From: an uncultured Eubacteriales bacterium
GTDB lineage: Bacteria > Bacillota > Clostridia > Oscillospirales > Acutalibacteraceae
Reading direction: 5' to 3'
Assembly (NCBI GenBank): GCA_910584745.1
Contig: CAJUDG010000013.1
Span: forward strand, 1-64,000
Length of the DNA stretch: 64,000 nucleotides
Of this stretch, positions 1-7,457 are shown piece by piece. Numbering within the stretch: position 1 is the first letter of the stretch; each line of letters opens with the position of its first letter. Both the position numbers and the translations under genes were made by a program. Below the pieces are notes generated by a model. That model was not told the origin of the DNA, did no database searches, and saw only the letters and a program-made list of their open reading frames with translations.

Positions 1-9
1 CATAAATAT

Positions 10-86
10 GCGCTTGTAGCTCAGTTGGATAGAGTATCAGACTCCGACTCTGAGGGCCGCTGGTTCGAATCCAGTCAAGCGCGCCA
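10..86 (+). tRNA. tRNA-Arg (anticodon CCG), integration target
   Basis: A full cloverleaf can be drawn. The acceptor stem GCGCTTG pairs with CAAGCGC, the anticodon stem TCAGA pairs with TCTGA around loop CTCCGAC (anticodon CCG, reading CGG), and the T arm is GCTGG-TTCGAAT-CCAGT. A CCA end is encoded at 84-86. The 3' 46 bases (41-86) are repeated at 23780-23825 and 36048-36093, so this gene is the attachment site for the elements to its right; the integrated DNA restores the intact tRNA 3' end. Confidence 0.96.
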
Positions 87-92
87 ATAGTA

Positions 93-122
93 AAAAGCCC
101 TCGGTTTTCCGGGGGCTTTTGA
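93..122 (+). terminator. Terminator after tRNA-Arg
   Basis: The inverted repeat AAAAGCCC / GGGCTTTT surrounds a short loop and ends in a T-run. The same hairpin follows the third att copy near 36100-36129, so it belongs to the left end of the element, not to the original chromosome. Confidence 0.8.
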
Positions 123-160
123 AGTATCAGTAGCCATGTGGCAGAGGGGGTTATGAAATG

Positions 161-430
161 ATGTATCCATTTCTTACGCTGGATGACGGAACGGAGATTG
201 TCCATTCGGAGATGCTGCCGGACAGCCGGGTGAAGGTTTATATGGAGCGGGCGGATGAAAAGATGGGGTTCATTCATGCAACTTGCTTTTTGCCGGGGTA
301 TGAGTGGGAGGATGTTTCGGGGTTTTCTGAAATTGAGATGGACCGGTTGCAAGACGTAATACATTCCACGGCTCATCTGATTTTGCAATTCTCGCAAGAG
401 GGAGGTTTCGACCATGCCGCAGGTCTTTAA
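161..430 (+). CDS. Uncharacterised 89-aa protein at element left end
   Basis: I do not recognise a domain. It is a small acidic protein starting MYPFLTLDD, with no signal peptide or membrane segment. The ATG at 161 is preferred over the one at 158 because the paralogue at 36168 keeps only the second; GAGGGGG at 144-150 is the ribosome binding site. It overlaps the following DUF4160 gene by 17 bases, so the two are probably translationally coupled. It is the first gene inside the element, right after the att site and terminator. Confidence 0.75.
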   Translation: MYPFLTLDDGTEIVHSEMLPDSRVKVYMERADEKMGFIHATCFLPGYEWEDVSGFSEIEMDRLQDVIHSTAHLILQFSQEGGFDHAAGL

Positions 431-692
431 AATCGGCGGATATTGGGTGTACTTTTGGGCCAATGAAAGCGACCCCTTAGAGCCGGTTCATGTCCATATT
501 TGTATGGGTACACCACGGGCAGGAGCGACAACGGTCTGGATCACACAGGCTGGCAAATGTTACCTGTGCAACAATAACTCTCGCATACCAGCCGCTACTC
601 TAAACAACATTATGCGAGTAATCGAAGCGCGTAGCAGCGAAGCGATTGAGAAATGGACTGCGTTCTTTGGGCAAATTCATTATTTCTGTTAA
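414..692 (+). CDS. DUF4160 domain protein
   Basis: The 92-aa product has the DUF4160 pattern: an N-terminal MPQVFKIGGYWVYFW strand pair, a His-rich PVHVHI stretch (where the family has PPHIHV) and a short C-terminal helix. DUF4160 proteins are usually encoded next to a second tiny protein and are often suspected, without firm proof, of toxin-antitoxin-like roles. The overlap with the upstream 89-aa gene fits that arrangement. Function here is inference only. Confidence 0.75.
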   Translation: MPQVFKIGGYWVYFWANESDPLEPVHVHICMGTPRAGATTVWITQAGKCYLCNNNSRIPAATLNNIMRVIEARSSEAIEKWTAFFGQIHYFC

Positions 693-713
693 CTCAGAGG
701 AGGAATGTCAAGA

Positions 714-757
714 CGGGATCCAAATTTCTCAGAGCAAAGAAGATTTTTGACAATACA
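714..757 (+). pseudogene. Remnant of the start of the metallo-hydrolase gene
   Basis: These bases repeat the first about 14 codons of the MBL gene that starts at 1417 (which encodes MESKFFRAKKIYDN), here with a destroyed start codon. Better copies precede the kinase in segment III (36411-36453). The P-loop kinase therefore appears to sit at a point where an MBL gene once began. Confidence 0.7.
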
Positions 758-783
758 ATATATCCGATATGAGGTGCTTGCTC

Positions 784-1404
784 ATGAAAAGCATTATTAT
801 CGTCGGCCCCTCAAGGGCCGGGAAAACCACTTTGGCAAAAAGGCTCCACGAAGAGTTTGGCTACTTTGTCATCAGCCTGGATAAACTTGTCGCCACATTT
901 CAGGCGGCCTATCCCCAGTTGGACATTCGCCTTAACTGGAATAGAAATAAGACAACGGAAAATATAGCACCGTTTATCGGTCACTTTCTGGGTTTATTCT
1001 CGTCTGGCGACGGAATAAAATGCGAGTTAAATCTCCACGCACACAATGTGAAAAACAATGCTTTTGTGCTGGAAGGCGGGTACTTTGATTTTGAGAAAAT
1101 CACCTCTATTTTACAGGAATATGGGGCAAATGAATTGAAAGATCGCTTCATTTTGATTGGATTAGTGCAGGGTCAAAAAGCGGTTGATGAGTATGTAAGC
1201 GACTTCAAAAAGTACGACACAGAAGACGATTGGACGTACAATTTGAGTGAGGATGAATTGCGCAAATACGTTACACAAGACGCCATTCCGTTTAACCGCT
1301 CTATGACTGAGTATTTGACAAAGTATGGTTTTACTATTTACGATACATCAACGGAGAGAGAATCCGTTTTTGATAAAATTATCGAAGACATATCAAACAG
1401 TTAA
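784..1404 (+). CDS. P-loop kinase-like NTPase
   Basis: The 206-aa protein has a Walker A motif GPSRAGKTT at residues 7-15 and an adenylate-kinase-like layout, followed by a SLDKLVATF segment, which suggests a small-molecule or nucleotide kinase. The substrate cannot be read from sequence. The start is ATG 784, eight or nine bases after GAGG, not the upstream in-frame ATG 769. It lies in a cassette with MBL, HD and APH-like genes between attL and the integrase. Two close relatives occur at 23891 and 36481, next to the other two att sites, so the gene is a conserved left-end passenger. Confidence 0.85.
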   Translation: MKSIIIVGPSRAGKTTLAKRLHEEFGYFVISLDKLVATFQAAYPQLDIRLNWNRNKTTENIAPFIGHFLGLFSSGDGIKCELNLHAHNVKNNAFVLEGGYFDFEKITSILQEYGANELKDRFILIGLVQGQKAVDEYVSDFKKYDTEDDWTYNLSEDELRKYVTQDAIPFNRSMTEYLTKYGFTIYDTSTERESVFDKIIEDISNS

Positions 1405-1416
1405 GGAGGAAAACCT

Positions 1417-2265
1417 ATGGAATCCAAATTTTTCAGAGCGAAGAAGATTTATGACAACGTGACCCTGATTGCCGGTCTGGGCGGTGAGCAAAGCTATTTA
1501 ATTGAGGGCAGCAAAAAAGCCCTGCTCATCGACGGACTGGCCGGTGTAGGCAGCCTAAAAGCCTTTGTGCGGGAGCTGACCGACCTTCCTGTCACGCTGG
1601 TAAATACCCACGGCCACGTGGACCACATCGGAGCGGATTTCGAGTACGGCGAGGTCTACATCGACCCGGCGGACATTGCTCTGCTGTACGAGCACTCCGA
1701 CCGGGAAATGCGCCTGGGATTTGCCAAGAGCGGGGCTATGTTCGGGCCTTTGCCTGTGGAGCCTCGGCTGGATGATGTGACTGTTCCCGGCCCCATCAAG
1801 ACCCTGCCGCTGAAAGATGGCGACATCTTCGACTTGGGCGGCGTCCAGTTGGAAACGATTTCCGTTCCCGGTCACACCAGGGGGACGGTGGTTTTCCTCG
1901 ACCGCGCGCGGGGCGTGGTGTACTCTGGCGACGCCTGCAACCGCAACACCCTGCTGTTTACGGAGTTCTCCACTTCCATTGAGGAGTACAAGGAGAGTTT
2001 GCTGCATTTCCAGAGCTTTGAGGACGCTTTTGAACTGCTTTGGGGCGGTCATGGCGGTCAGGCTGAAAAGAAGAATATCATTGAGGAGGCTATTGCCCTC
2101 TGTGATGAAATCATGGCCGGGACGGACGATGCGGTCGAGTCTGTTAGTATTGGCAGGCCCTGCTGGTACGCCAAGGCCAAGAACGAGCGTTTTCGGCGCT
2201 TGGACGGCGGAGTGGCGAATATCGCCTACGCCAAAGACCGTATCTGGAAAAAGGATTTAAAATGA
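1417..2265 (+). CDS. MBL-fold metallo-hydrolase
   Basis: The 282-aa protein carries the metallo-beta-lactamase fold signature THGHVDH near residues 64-70, a later PGHTRG histidine, the SGDAC aspartate and a C-terminal WGGHGG histidine. Together these form a dinuclear metal site. This group is close to general MBL hydrolases (glyoxalase II-like) rather than to classical carbapenemases. GGAGG directly precedes ATG 1417. Its 3' end overlaps the HD-domain gene by four bases (ATGA type), showing an operon. Substrate unknown. Confidence 0.88.
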   Translation: MESKFFRAKKIYDNVTLIAGLGGEQSYLIEGSKKALLIDGLAGVGSLKAFVRELTDLPVTLVNTHGHVDHIGADFEYGEVYIDPADIALLYEHSDREMRLGFAKSGAMFGPLPVEPRLDDVTVPGPIKTLPLKDGDIFDLGGVQLETISVPGHTRGTVVFLDRARGVVYSGDACNRNTLLFTEFSTSIEEYKESLLHFQSFEDAFELLWGGHGGQAEKKNIIEEAIALCDEIMAGTDDAVESVSIGRPCWYAKAKNERFRRLDGGVANIAYAKDRIWKKDLK

Positions 2266-2720
2266 AAATCAATCCGCTGATAATCGTCCAGCACTACGGC
2301 AGGGATATTCTGGAATCACCCGGCATGGAAATGAGCAAGGGGTTTATACAACACGGTGAAACCAGCGTGTTCGCGCACTCACTGGCGGTGGCGTTGATAT
2401 GTGTCCAAATTGCCTATTTCCTGCCGAAGTTTCTGTCGAAACATTTGAACAAAAGGGCGCTGGTGCGGGGTTCGCTCCTGCATGATTACTTTCTCTATGA
2501 CTGGCATACCAAGCATGATGGGCATAGCCTGCACGGATTCTTTCACCCCGGGAGGGCGCTGAAAAATGCGGAGCGGGATTTCTCCCTATCTACAACAGAG
2601 CGCAACATGATAAAAACGCATATGTTTCCGTTGACGCTCCCGCCGCCGAAATGCAAGGAGAGCTGGATTTTGGTGGTGGCGGATAAGGTTTGCGCTGTCA
2701 GGGAAACTTTTGGGAAGTGA
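2262..2720 (+). CDS. HD-domain phosphohydrolase
   Basis: The 152-aa protein shows the HD superfamily residues: an early FAHSLAVAL histidine, the LLHDY His-Asp pair and a late VVADK aspartate. These coordinate metal for hydrolysis of phosphoester or nucleotide substrates. It overlaps the MBL gene upstream and is followed within five bases by the next gene, so it belongs to the same transcript. A HDIG-type signalling domain is not present; the natural substrate is unknown. Confidence 0.85.
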   Translation: MKINPLIIVQHYGRDILESPGMEMSKGFIQHGETSVFAHSLAVALICVQIAYFLPKFLSKHLNKRALVRGSLLHDYFLYDWHTKHDGHSLHGFFHPGRALKNAERDFSLSTTERNMIKTHMFPLTLPPPKCKESWILVVADKVCAVRETFGK

Positions 2721-2724
2721 TTAT

Positions 2725-3153
2725 ATGAAGATAGATAAATTTTCTTATCAACTGGGCGCTGCCGATTGCTTTTGCGAGATGGTTCGCGCAGGTGTAAAAC
2801 GCATTGCCCTGTCCCATCCCTGCGACACTAAGGAGGAGCGGGATAGCTTTCTGCCGGAGTTTGATAAGCTGTGCAAGAAATACAGCGTTCTTTATTATAT
2901 CGAGAACGATGCTTTCCTTACCGACCTCTTTCCCCTGTCGCTAAATCAGGGAAAGTACAACGTGATTTTTTATCAGGATGAGGCCGTGCTGAAAGAATAT
3001 CTTGGCTTGAAAGCAGAGAAAGAAAAGGCAATCGCGGCGGGTAATTACGATGATTGCCGCGAAGATATCGCCCGGCGGTATGGCAAACTGCTCTCGTATA
3101 CGGACGAGGGGATTCAGCGCTTGCTGGACGCAAATAGAGAGGTTGAGGAATAA
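2725..3153 (+). CDS. Uncharacterised 142-aa protein
   Basis: No family recognised. The product starts MKIDKFSYQLGAADCF. It looks soluble and alpha/beta, with a central block (LPEFDKLCKKYSVLYYIEND) and an acidic, charged C-terminal helix. GGAAGTG lies seven bases before ATG 2725; an in-frame TTG at 2710 is less likely. A truncated relative at 37115 is fused to hsdR remnants in segment III, so it is a standard gene of this element family. It is followed three bases later by the APH-like gene. Confidence 0.7.
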   Translation: MKIDKFSYQLGAADCFCEMVRAGVKRIALSHPCDTKEERDSFLPEFDKLCKKYSVLYYIENDAFLTDLFPLSLNQGKYNVIFYQDEAVLKEYLGLKAEKEKAIAAGNYDDCREDIARRYGKLLSYTDEGIQRLLDANREVEE

Positions 3154-3155
3154 AT

Positions 3156-4061
3156 ATGCTGTTCAACTATACGATTGAGAATTGGGATGATTGGAGCAAA
3201 GTGTTCCAATCGATTGAGAATTTCACTCCCCTGGCGCGAGAGATTTTCCGCCGTGAAAAACTGGAATTTACCGATCTCGAAAATCTCACTCCCGGGACAA
3301 ATGCCGTGTTCCGCGCGGGTAATTATGTGGTAAAAATATTTGCACCGAAGGAATCGGGGTTGGATTCCCTTGTGGACTATCTCAATGAGTCAGCGGTGTG
3401 CGAGGTCCTGACCGAATGGGGGATCCCCACGCCCAGGCTGATTGCCTGCGGTTCGGTGCAGGATAGGTATCTCTTTTACTACATCATCACGGAGTATTAT
3501 TCCGGCGTAGAGGCCGGAACGTGGCTTGAAAAGGCTACTCCAAGTCAGCAGGAAATATTCATCGAGCGGTTGCGTGAACTGCTCCAAAAGCTCAATCGTC
3601 CGGCACAGGGACTGATCTCGCCTGTTGATTTGCTGGGGCGAGCGTTGGAAAATCCAAGGTTGGAGCGTCTGCCGGACAGCCTACGTGCTGAGATGACAGA
3701 GCGCGCGGCAAGCCTTAATTTGACTGATACGGTACTGGTGCATGGCGATTTGACCGGGGAGAATATTCTAGTCGATGAAGGTGGCAGCCCGGTCATTATC
3801 GACTGCGCCGATTCTTGCTTGGCGCCTTGGTGGTACGAGTTGGCCCCGCTGGTATTTGAGCTTTTTCACTGCCGGAAAGATTTGTTGCGGTTGTTTGTGG
3901 ACACCGATTCGGAAACATTTGTAGAGCGGGTTTTGGACGCTGTGTGCGTACACGATTTCGGCGCCAATATGCTTTTGGATTTGGCCGAAAGAGAAAAAGT
4001 CCCATGCTTTTCGCATTTAGCGGAAGTCAGGGACTTTTTGTTGGGCCGGGTGTGCGGTTAG
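3156..4061 (+). CDS. APH-family phosphotransferase
   Basis: The 301-aa protein has the aminoglycoside-phosphotransferase/choline-kinase fold. An N-lobe with GTNAVFRAGNYVVKIF is followed by the catalytic loop HGDLTGEN near residue 195 and the metal-binding IDCAD near 215. The family includes aminoglycoside and macrolide kinases but also many metabolic kinases, so resistance cannot be claimed. Its stop codon overlaps that of the integrase on the other strand by four bases. The C-terminal half recurs almost unchanged in the chimeric gene at 23891. Confidence 0.87.
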   Translation: MLFNYTIENWDDWSKVFQSIENFTPLAREIFRREKLEFTDLENLTPGTNAVFRAGNYVVKIFAPKESGLDSLVDYLNESAVCEVLTEWGIPTPRLIACGSVQDRYLFYYIITEYYSGVEAGTWLEKATPSQQEIFIERLRELLQKLNRPAQGLISPVDLLGRALENPRLERLPDSLRAEMTERAASLNLTDTVLVHGDLTGENILVDEGGSPVIIDCADSCLAPWWYELAPLVFELFHCRKDLLRLFVDTDSETFVERVLDAVCVHDFGANMLLDLAEREKVPCFSHLAEVRDFLLGRVCG

Positions 4062-5287
4062 ATATCCAGGCTCTCTTGTAAGACAGCACTAGCCGCTTTC
4101 TTCTTATCATCGAAAGCGTGGGTGTAAATATCCAGCGTGGTGGACACCTGGGAGTGGCCCAATATACCCGATACGGTAGCCACATCTGCGCCGCCTGCAA
4201 TCATTAGTGAGGCCGAGGTGTGACGCAGACTGTGAATATTCAAATTCTCCGGCAGTTCATGCTTTTTCAAAATCAGTTTGAACCGCCATGTGAAACTGCT
4301 GGGTGTCATGGGCAACTTCATGCCGTGCCTGCGGAAGATATAATCATCGGCAGACAGTTCACGTTCATCATAGGTTTCCGTTTCCTGCTGGCAGAATTTG
4401 CGGTACTCTTTGAGCAGACTGGCCATCTCTGCGGAGAAATAAACATAGCGGTCACCAGATGCGGTTTTCGGTTCCTTAACTATGATGTTCTCCCCAGTAA
4501 CCTTTACCACATTCCGGCAGATATTCTTGGTCGGCCCTTCCTTTGCTCCCTGCCCTGGTATGTGACTCCGAGAGCGGCTGACCGTAAGCACACAACGGTA
4601 TTTATCGGTCATGATAAAGTCGTGCCACTTTAAGGCGCAGAGTTCACCCCGCCGACAGCCAGTATAGAGGGCAAGCACATAGAAGATTTTGTACTCCTGC
4701 GGTTCATCAAGGAGCGCATTGAGAAAACGGTTTGCATCTTCCTCGGTAGGAATAAACTGCTCACGCTTTTCAGTGTCGGGCAGGTCGATCATGTGGGCGG
4801 GATTCTTTGGGATAATCTCATTGCGTTTGGCGTCACTCAGCACCGCCGACACTACAGTCAGGTACTTCTGCACCGTAGCCTCCTGCACAGGCTTGCCATG
4901 ATTACTGCGCTTGCGAAGCTCCACCAGCATATTTTCCAGCGCGATGGGCCGCAGCTTGTTTAGCTTGATGGCTCCGATGAACGGGTAAGTCACCTTCAAC
5001 ATTCGCCGGTAACTTGCGATGGTACCCGCCGCGTACTTTACCTGCCTGTCCAGCCAGCGCAGGGAGTATTCCTCAAAGGTCATCTCAGCATCTTCACAGA
5101 ACCCCTGCTTAACTGTCCTCTCCATTTCTTCGGCGGCGCGGGAAACGTACTGCCTGATACCCCGCCTGCCCACGCTGTCTGGCACAGTAATTGTCCTCGC
5201 CTTAGAAATTTTCCGTCCGTCAGGACGATACCCATTGCTGACGGTAATTTTGAATTTGCGTTCATCTAACTGCTTGATACTTGCCAA
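4058..5287 (-). CDS. int: Tyrosine integrase of Tn916/ICE type
   Basis: The 409-aa protein has an N-terminal AP2-like arm-binding region, a SAM-like core-binding domain and a C-terminal catalytic domain. Catalytic residues are visible as Arg in YTGCRRGE, HSLRH (His 352, Arg 355), GHSQ (His 378) and the nucleophile Tyr 388 in LDIYTHAF. It starts at TTG 5287, nine bases after GGAGG. It is the likely enzyme for recombination at the 46-bp tRNA-Arg core. The last about 34 bases of a second copy of this gene survive at 24904-24937. Confidence 0.93.
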   Translation of the reverse strand: MASIKQLDERKFKITVSNGYRPDGRKISKARTITVPDSVGRRGIRQYVSRAAEEMERTVKQGFCEDAEMTFEEYSLRWLDRQVKYAAGTIASYRRMLKVTYPFIGAIKLNKLRPIALENMLVELRKRSNHGKPVQEATVQKYLTVVSAVLSDAKRNEIIPKNPAHMIDLPDTEKREQFIPTEEDANRFLNALLDEPQEYKIFYVLALYTGCRRGELCALKWHDFIMTDKYRCVLTVSRSRSHIPGQGAKEGPTKNICRNVVKVTGENIIVKEPKTASGDRYVYFSAEMASLLKEYRKFCQQETETYDERELSADDYIFRRHGMKLPMTPSSFTWRFKLILKKHELPENLNIHSLRHTSASLMIAGGADVATVSGILGHSQVSTTLDIYTHAFDDKKKAASAVLQESLDI

Positions 5288-5301
5288 TGCATATTACCTC
5301 C

Positions 5302-6603
5302 TTACATCCTCTGACCATGGTTCTGGTCTTGTTCATCTGATTTTTGTCCTAAAGCTCGCTTGCGCTGGAGTGGCTTTCGCATCGTCGTGCTGTCCTGCGG
5401 ACGATAATTTTTATCAATTATCCCGGCAATATCAGCGGAAAGATATGCGAGATCAATTCCAAAATCACCAGCGCTGCCGACGGAATCAGCGATATCCAGA
5501 ACAGCCTGTCCGTGTGTTTCCTCATTCTCTCCTGCTCCAAAGAGAGACTCCGTGAAAATTCTTCGCTCATTCTCCCAGCCTGTAACGACAAGTTCTTCGC
5601 TATCTCTGAGGCAGACCGTTCCATCTCCCGCTGGAAACTCTGCGCCGATAATTGCATTTCCTGGGCGCAAATCTCTAATTCCTGCATCCTCTGGTCGAGG
5701 TATTCCTCCAATTCCTCCTTGGTTGTCAGCTGTGCCGCCGTCGCCTGAACCTCCATCAGTAATTGAATTTGCGTCTGCTGTAGCCCGAGCAACGCTACCC
5801 AATTCTTCTCTGTCACTGTCACGCAAGGCACCACTTCTGCCGCCGTTTTCGCCTGCCTGCGTGATTGTTCTTTCAATTCCTCCAATGATTTCCGCTCGAA
5901 GTTTGAACTCATTTTCCATCATCTCCTTCAAGAACTTTTCATCATACAACTTGGTATCCCGACACTTCATGCCACTAGGTGTTGTATAAGTTATAGTCTT
6001 CCGCTCGTTTGTCCACTTGACCTTGTACCCTTTCCGCTCGAGCAGTTTGATGAAATGCTCCCGTGAACGCGCCAGCGCCATGGCGTCCTCTATGGCAATC
6101 ATCAACTGCATTTTCCAGCTCTGGTTCTTCTCCATGGAACGGTACTCGCGGGTACCCGGCTCCTTTTTATGCCTGGGTGGGTCAGGCGGTAGCACTGAAA
6201 ACCCATGCGCCAAGCAGATTTTGTCAGAGAGTTTCCGCAACTTTGCGAGCGTAGTCGGCCCCTGCCGGAGCATATAGCCGCTCTCGTAACACACTATATT
6301 GACCAGAAAATGCGAGTGGATGTGCTCTCTATCAACGTGGGTTGCCACCAGAATTTGGCTGTCGGGCCAGGCCTTTTCCGCAAACTCTTTTGCCAATTCA
6401 TGAGCCTGTTCCCCGGTAATGAGCTCCTCCGGCGAGAATGATTGCGTGTAATGATAGAACCACACGGGGCTATCCTTGTGGTAAGCGGCGCGGGTTGCCC
6501 TGAACTCCTGTGCCGCAAACTGCGGGGAGCAGTTGATTCCGCTAGTCAACTGCCGCCCGTCCGCGTCCAATGTTTTGTGCTCCTGCAAAACATATTTTAC
6601 CAC
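5302..6603 (-). CDS. Relaxase / mobilization nuclease
   Basis: The protein contains the relaxase histidine triad in THVDREHIHSHFLVN and belongs to the pfam03432-type (MobP-like) nucleases that nick oriT and lead strand transfer. The 433-aa call begins at GTG 6603, but clearly homologous coding continues upstream in frame to 6660 (IAVVRFIPCKRQSAKAL), ending against a stop, with ATA where ATG is expected. Its glycine-rich C-terminal tail shares DNA with a nested gene in another frame (5418-5912). MobC overlaps immediately upstream. Confidence 0.88.
   Translation of the reverse strand: MVKYVLQEHKTLDADGRQLTSGINCSPQFAAQEFRATRAAYHKDSPVWFYHYTQSFSPEELITGEQAHELAKEFAEKAWPDSQILVATHVDREHIHSHFLVNIVCYESGYMLRQGPTTLAKLRKLSDKICLAHGFSVLPPDPPRHKKEPGTREYRSMEKNQSWKMQLMIAIEDAMALARSREHFIKLLERKGYKVKWTNERKTITYTTPSGMKCRDTKLYDEKFLKEMMENEFKLRAEIIGGIERTITQAGENGGRSGALRDSDREELGSVARATADANSITDGGSGDGGTADNQGGIGGIPRPEDAGIRDLRPGNAIIGAEFPAGDGTVCLRDSEELVVTGWENERRIFTESLFGAGENEETHGQAVLDIADSVGSAGDFGIDLAYLSADIAGIIDKNYRPQDSTTMRKPLQRKRALGQKSDEQDQNHGQRM
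5418..5912 (-). CDS. Nested coiled-coil membrane protein (MobB-like role?)
   Basis: A 164-aa reading frame lies wholly inside the relaxase 3' region. It encodes a long Gln/Glu-rich coiled coil (residues about 60-130) and a C-terminal hydrophobic helix (about 140-160, FWISLIPSAALVILELI). AAGGAG sits about ten bases before its ATG. ColE1-type plasmids have an analogous coiled-coil/membrane mobilization protein nested in the relaxase gene. The protein-like composition favours a real gene, and the low-complexity relaxase tail looks like the accommodating frame. Confidence 0.65.
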   Translation of the reverse strand: MSSNFERKSLEELKEQSRRQAKTAAEVVPCVTVTEKNWVALLGLQQTQIQLLMEVQATAAQLTTKEELEEYLDQRMQELEICAQEMQLSAQSFQREMERSASEIAKNLSLQAGRMSEEFSRSLSLEQERMRKHTDRLFWISLIPSAALVILELISHIFPLILPG

Positions 6604-6656
6604 TCTGCCCAGCGCCTTTGCCGACTGCCTTTTACATGGAATGAATCTTACGACTG

Positions 6657-6977
6657 CTATTGGCGCACCTCATTGTCTGCGAGAGCGAAAAACGCATCGT
6701 AGAGCTTGCTCAAATCCTCATGCGCCTGCTCCAAATTGATCGTGCTAATGTGCCCCATGTTTGCCAGTACTGTGAGCTGATTAAGGTTGTTGCCGATGGC
6801 TTTCAACTCTCGGGCTACCAACTTTCCGTCCAATATGATGTTGACCTTGCCGCGCATCGCCGCTGCGCGGATGTAATTGCTGGGTGACATCATTGCCAAT
6901 TCTGACTGCTCCAAAATGTGCTGAAATTGTTCTTCTGTGAATCGGACTGTAAATGCCCTGTCCTTTTTATTGCTCAT
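6657..6977 (-). CDS. mobC: MobC relaxosome accessory protein
   Basis: The 106-aa protein starts MSNKKDRAFTVRFTEEQF, typical of ribbon-helix-helix MobC proteins that bind oriT and recruit the relaxase. GGAGG is six bases before ATG 6977; the longer open frame upstream to 7187 runs through the oriT-like region and is rejected. The stop codon overlaps the presumed relaxase start at 6658-6660. Confidence 0.88.
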   Translation of the reverse strand: MSNKKDRAFTVRFTEEQFQHILEQSELAMMSPSNYIRAAAMRGKVNIILDGKLVARELKAIGNNLNQLTVLANMGHISTINLEQAHEDLSKLYDAFFALADNEVRQ

Positions 6978-7457
6978 GCGATTCCTCCAGTCGTATAGCG
7001 GTCTTTCACCAAAGTGGGTGCGGGCTACTGCCCGCTGAATGTGCCGTCCGACAACGTCGGACGAGCGCTCTGCTTGCCCTCCCCCAAAGGGGAGGTTTTT
7101 TGTAGGACGCCGTAGGCTGGGTGGTTTACCTTTAGCCTGCGGACTTAGGCAGAGAAAAAAGATACCTGTGCCGTTCCCTGCGTCCATCCGCGCAAAAGCG
7201 GCCCTGTACGGCCCGACACGGGGCTTGTCCGGGTGGACTGCGGTTCCTACCCCACCTGGCCCCTAAAATCGCCACATGGGGCCGACACGGGCGAAACAGC
7301 GGGCGGTTGCCGGTTGGCTGACCCAAGACAGGGAAGAACGCAAGGACGCAAACCTCGTTCATTTGCGCTCTTGTTGCACACAAGATATATGCAAACTTCA
7401 TGCCAACGGCACAAAATAGAAGAACGCACCATAAGTGCCTTTGCGCTCTTACGTTCT
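6978..7457. other. Candidate oriT region
   Basis: This 480-base gene-free stretch lies directly upstream of mobC/relaxase. It contains three perfect inverted repeats: GCGGGC-TACT-GCCCGC at 7020-7035, GTCCGAC-AAC-GTCGGAC at 7046-7062 and CCTCCCC-CAAA-GGGGAGG at 7078-7095 followed by a T-run. Position and repeat density fit an origin of transfer; the nic site cannot be assigned by eye. Confidence 0.6.

Noticed and set aside
6978..7187. N-terminal extension of MobC to 7187
   Set aside because: The extension crosses oriT-like inverted repeats, and a strong GGAGG precedes ATG 6977.
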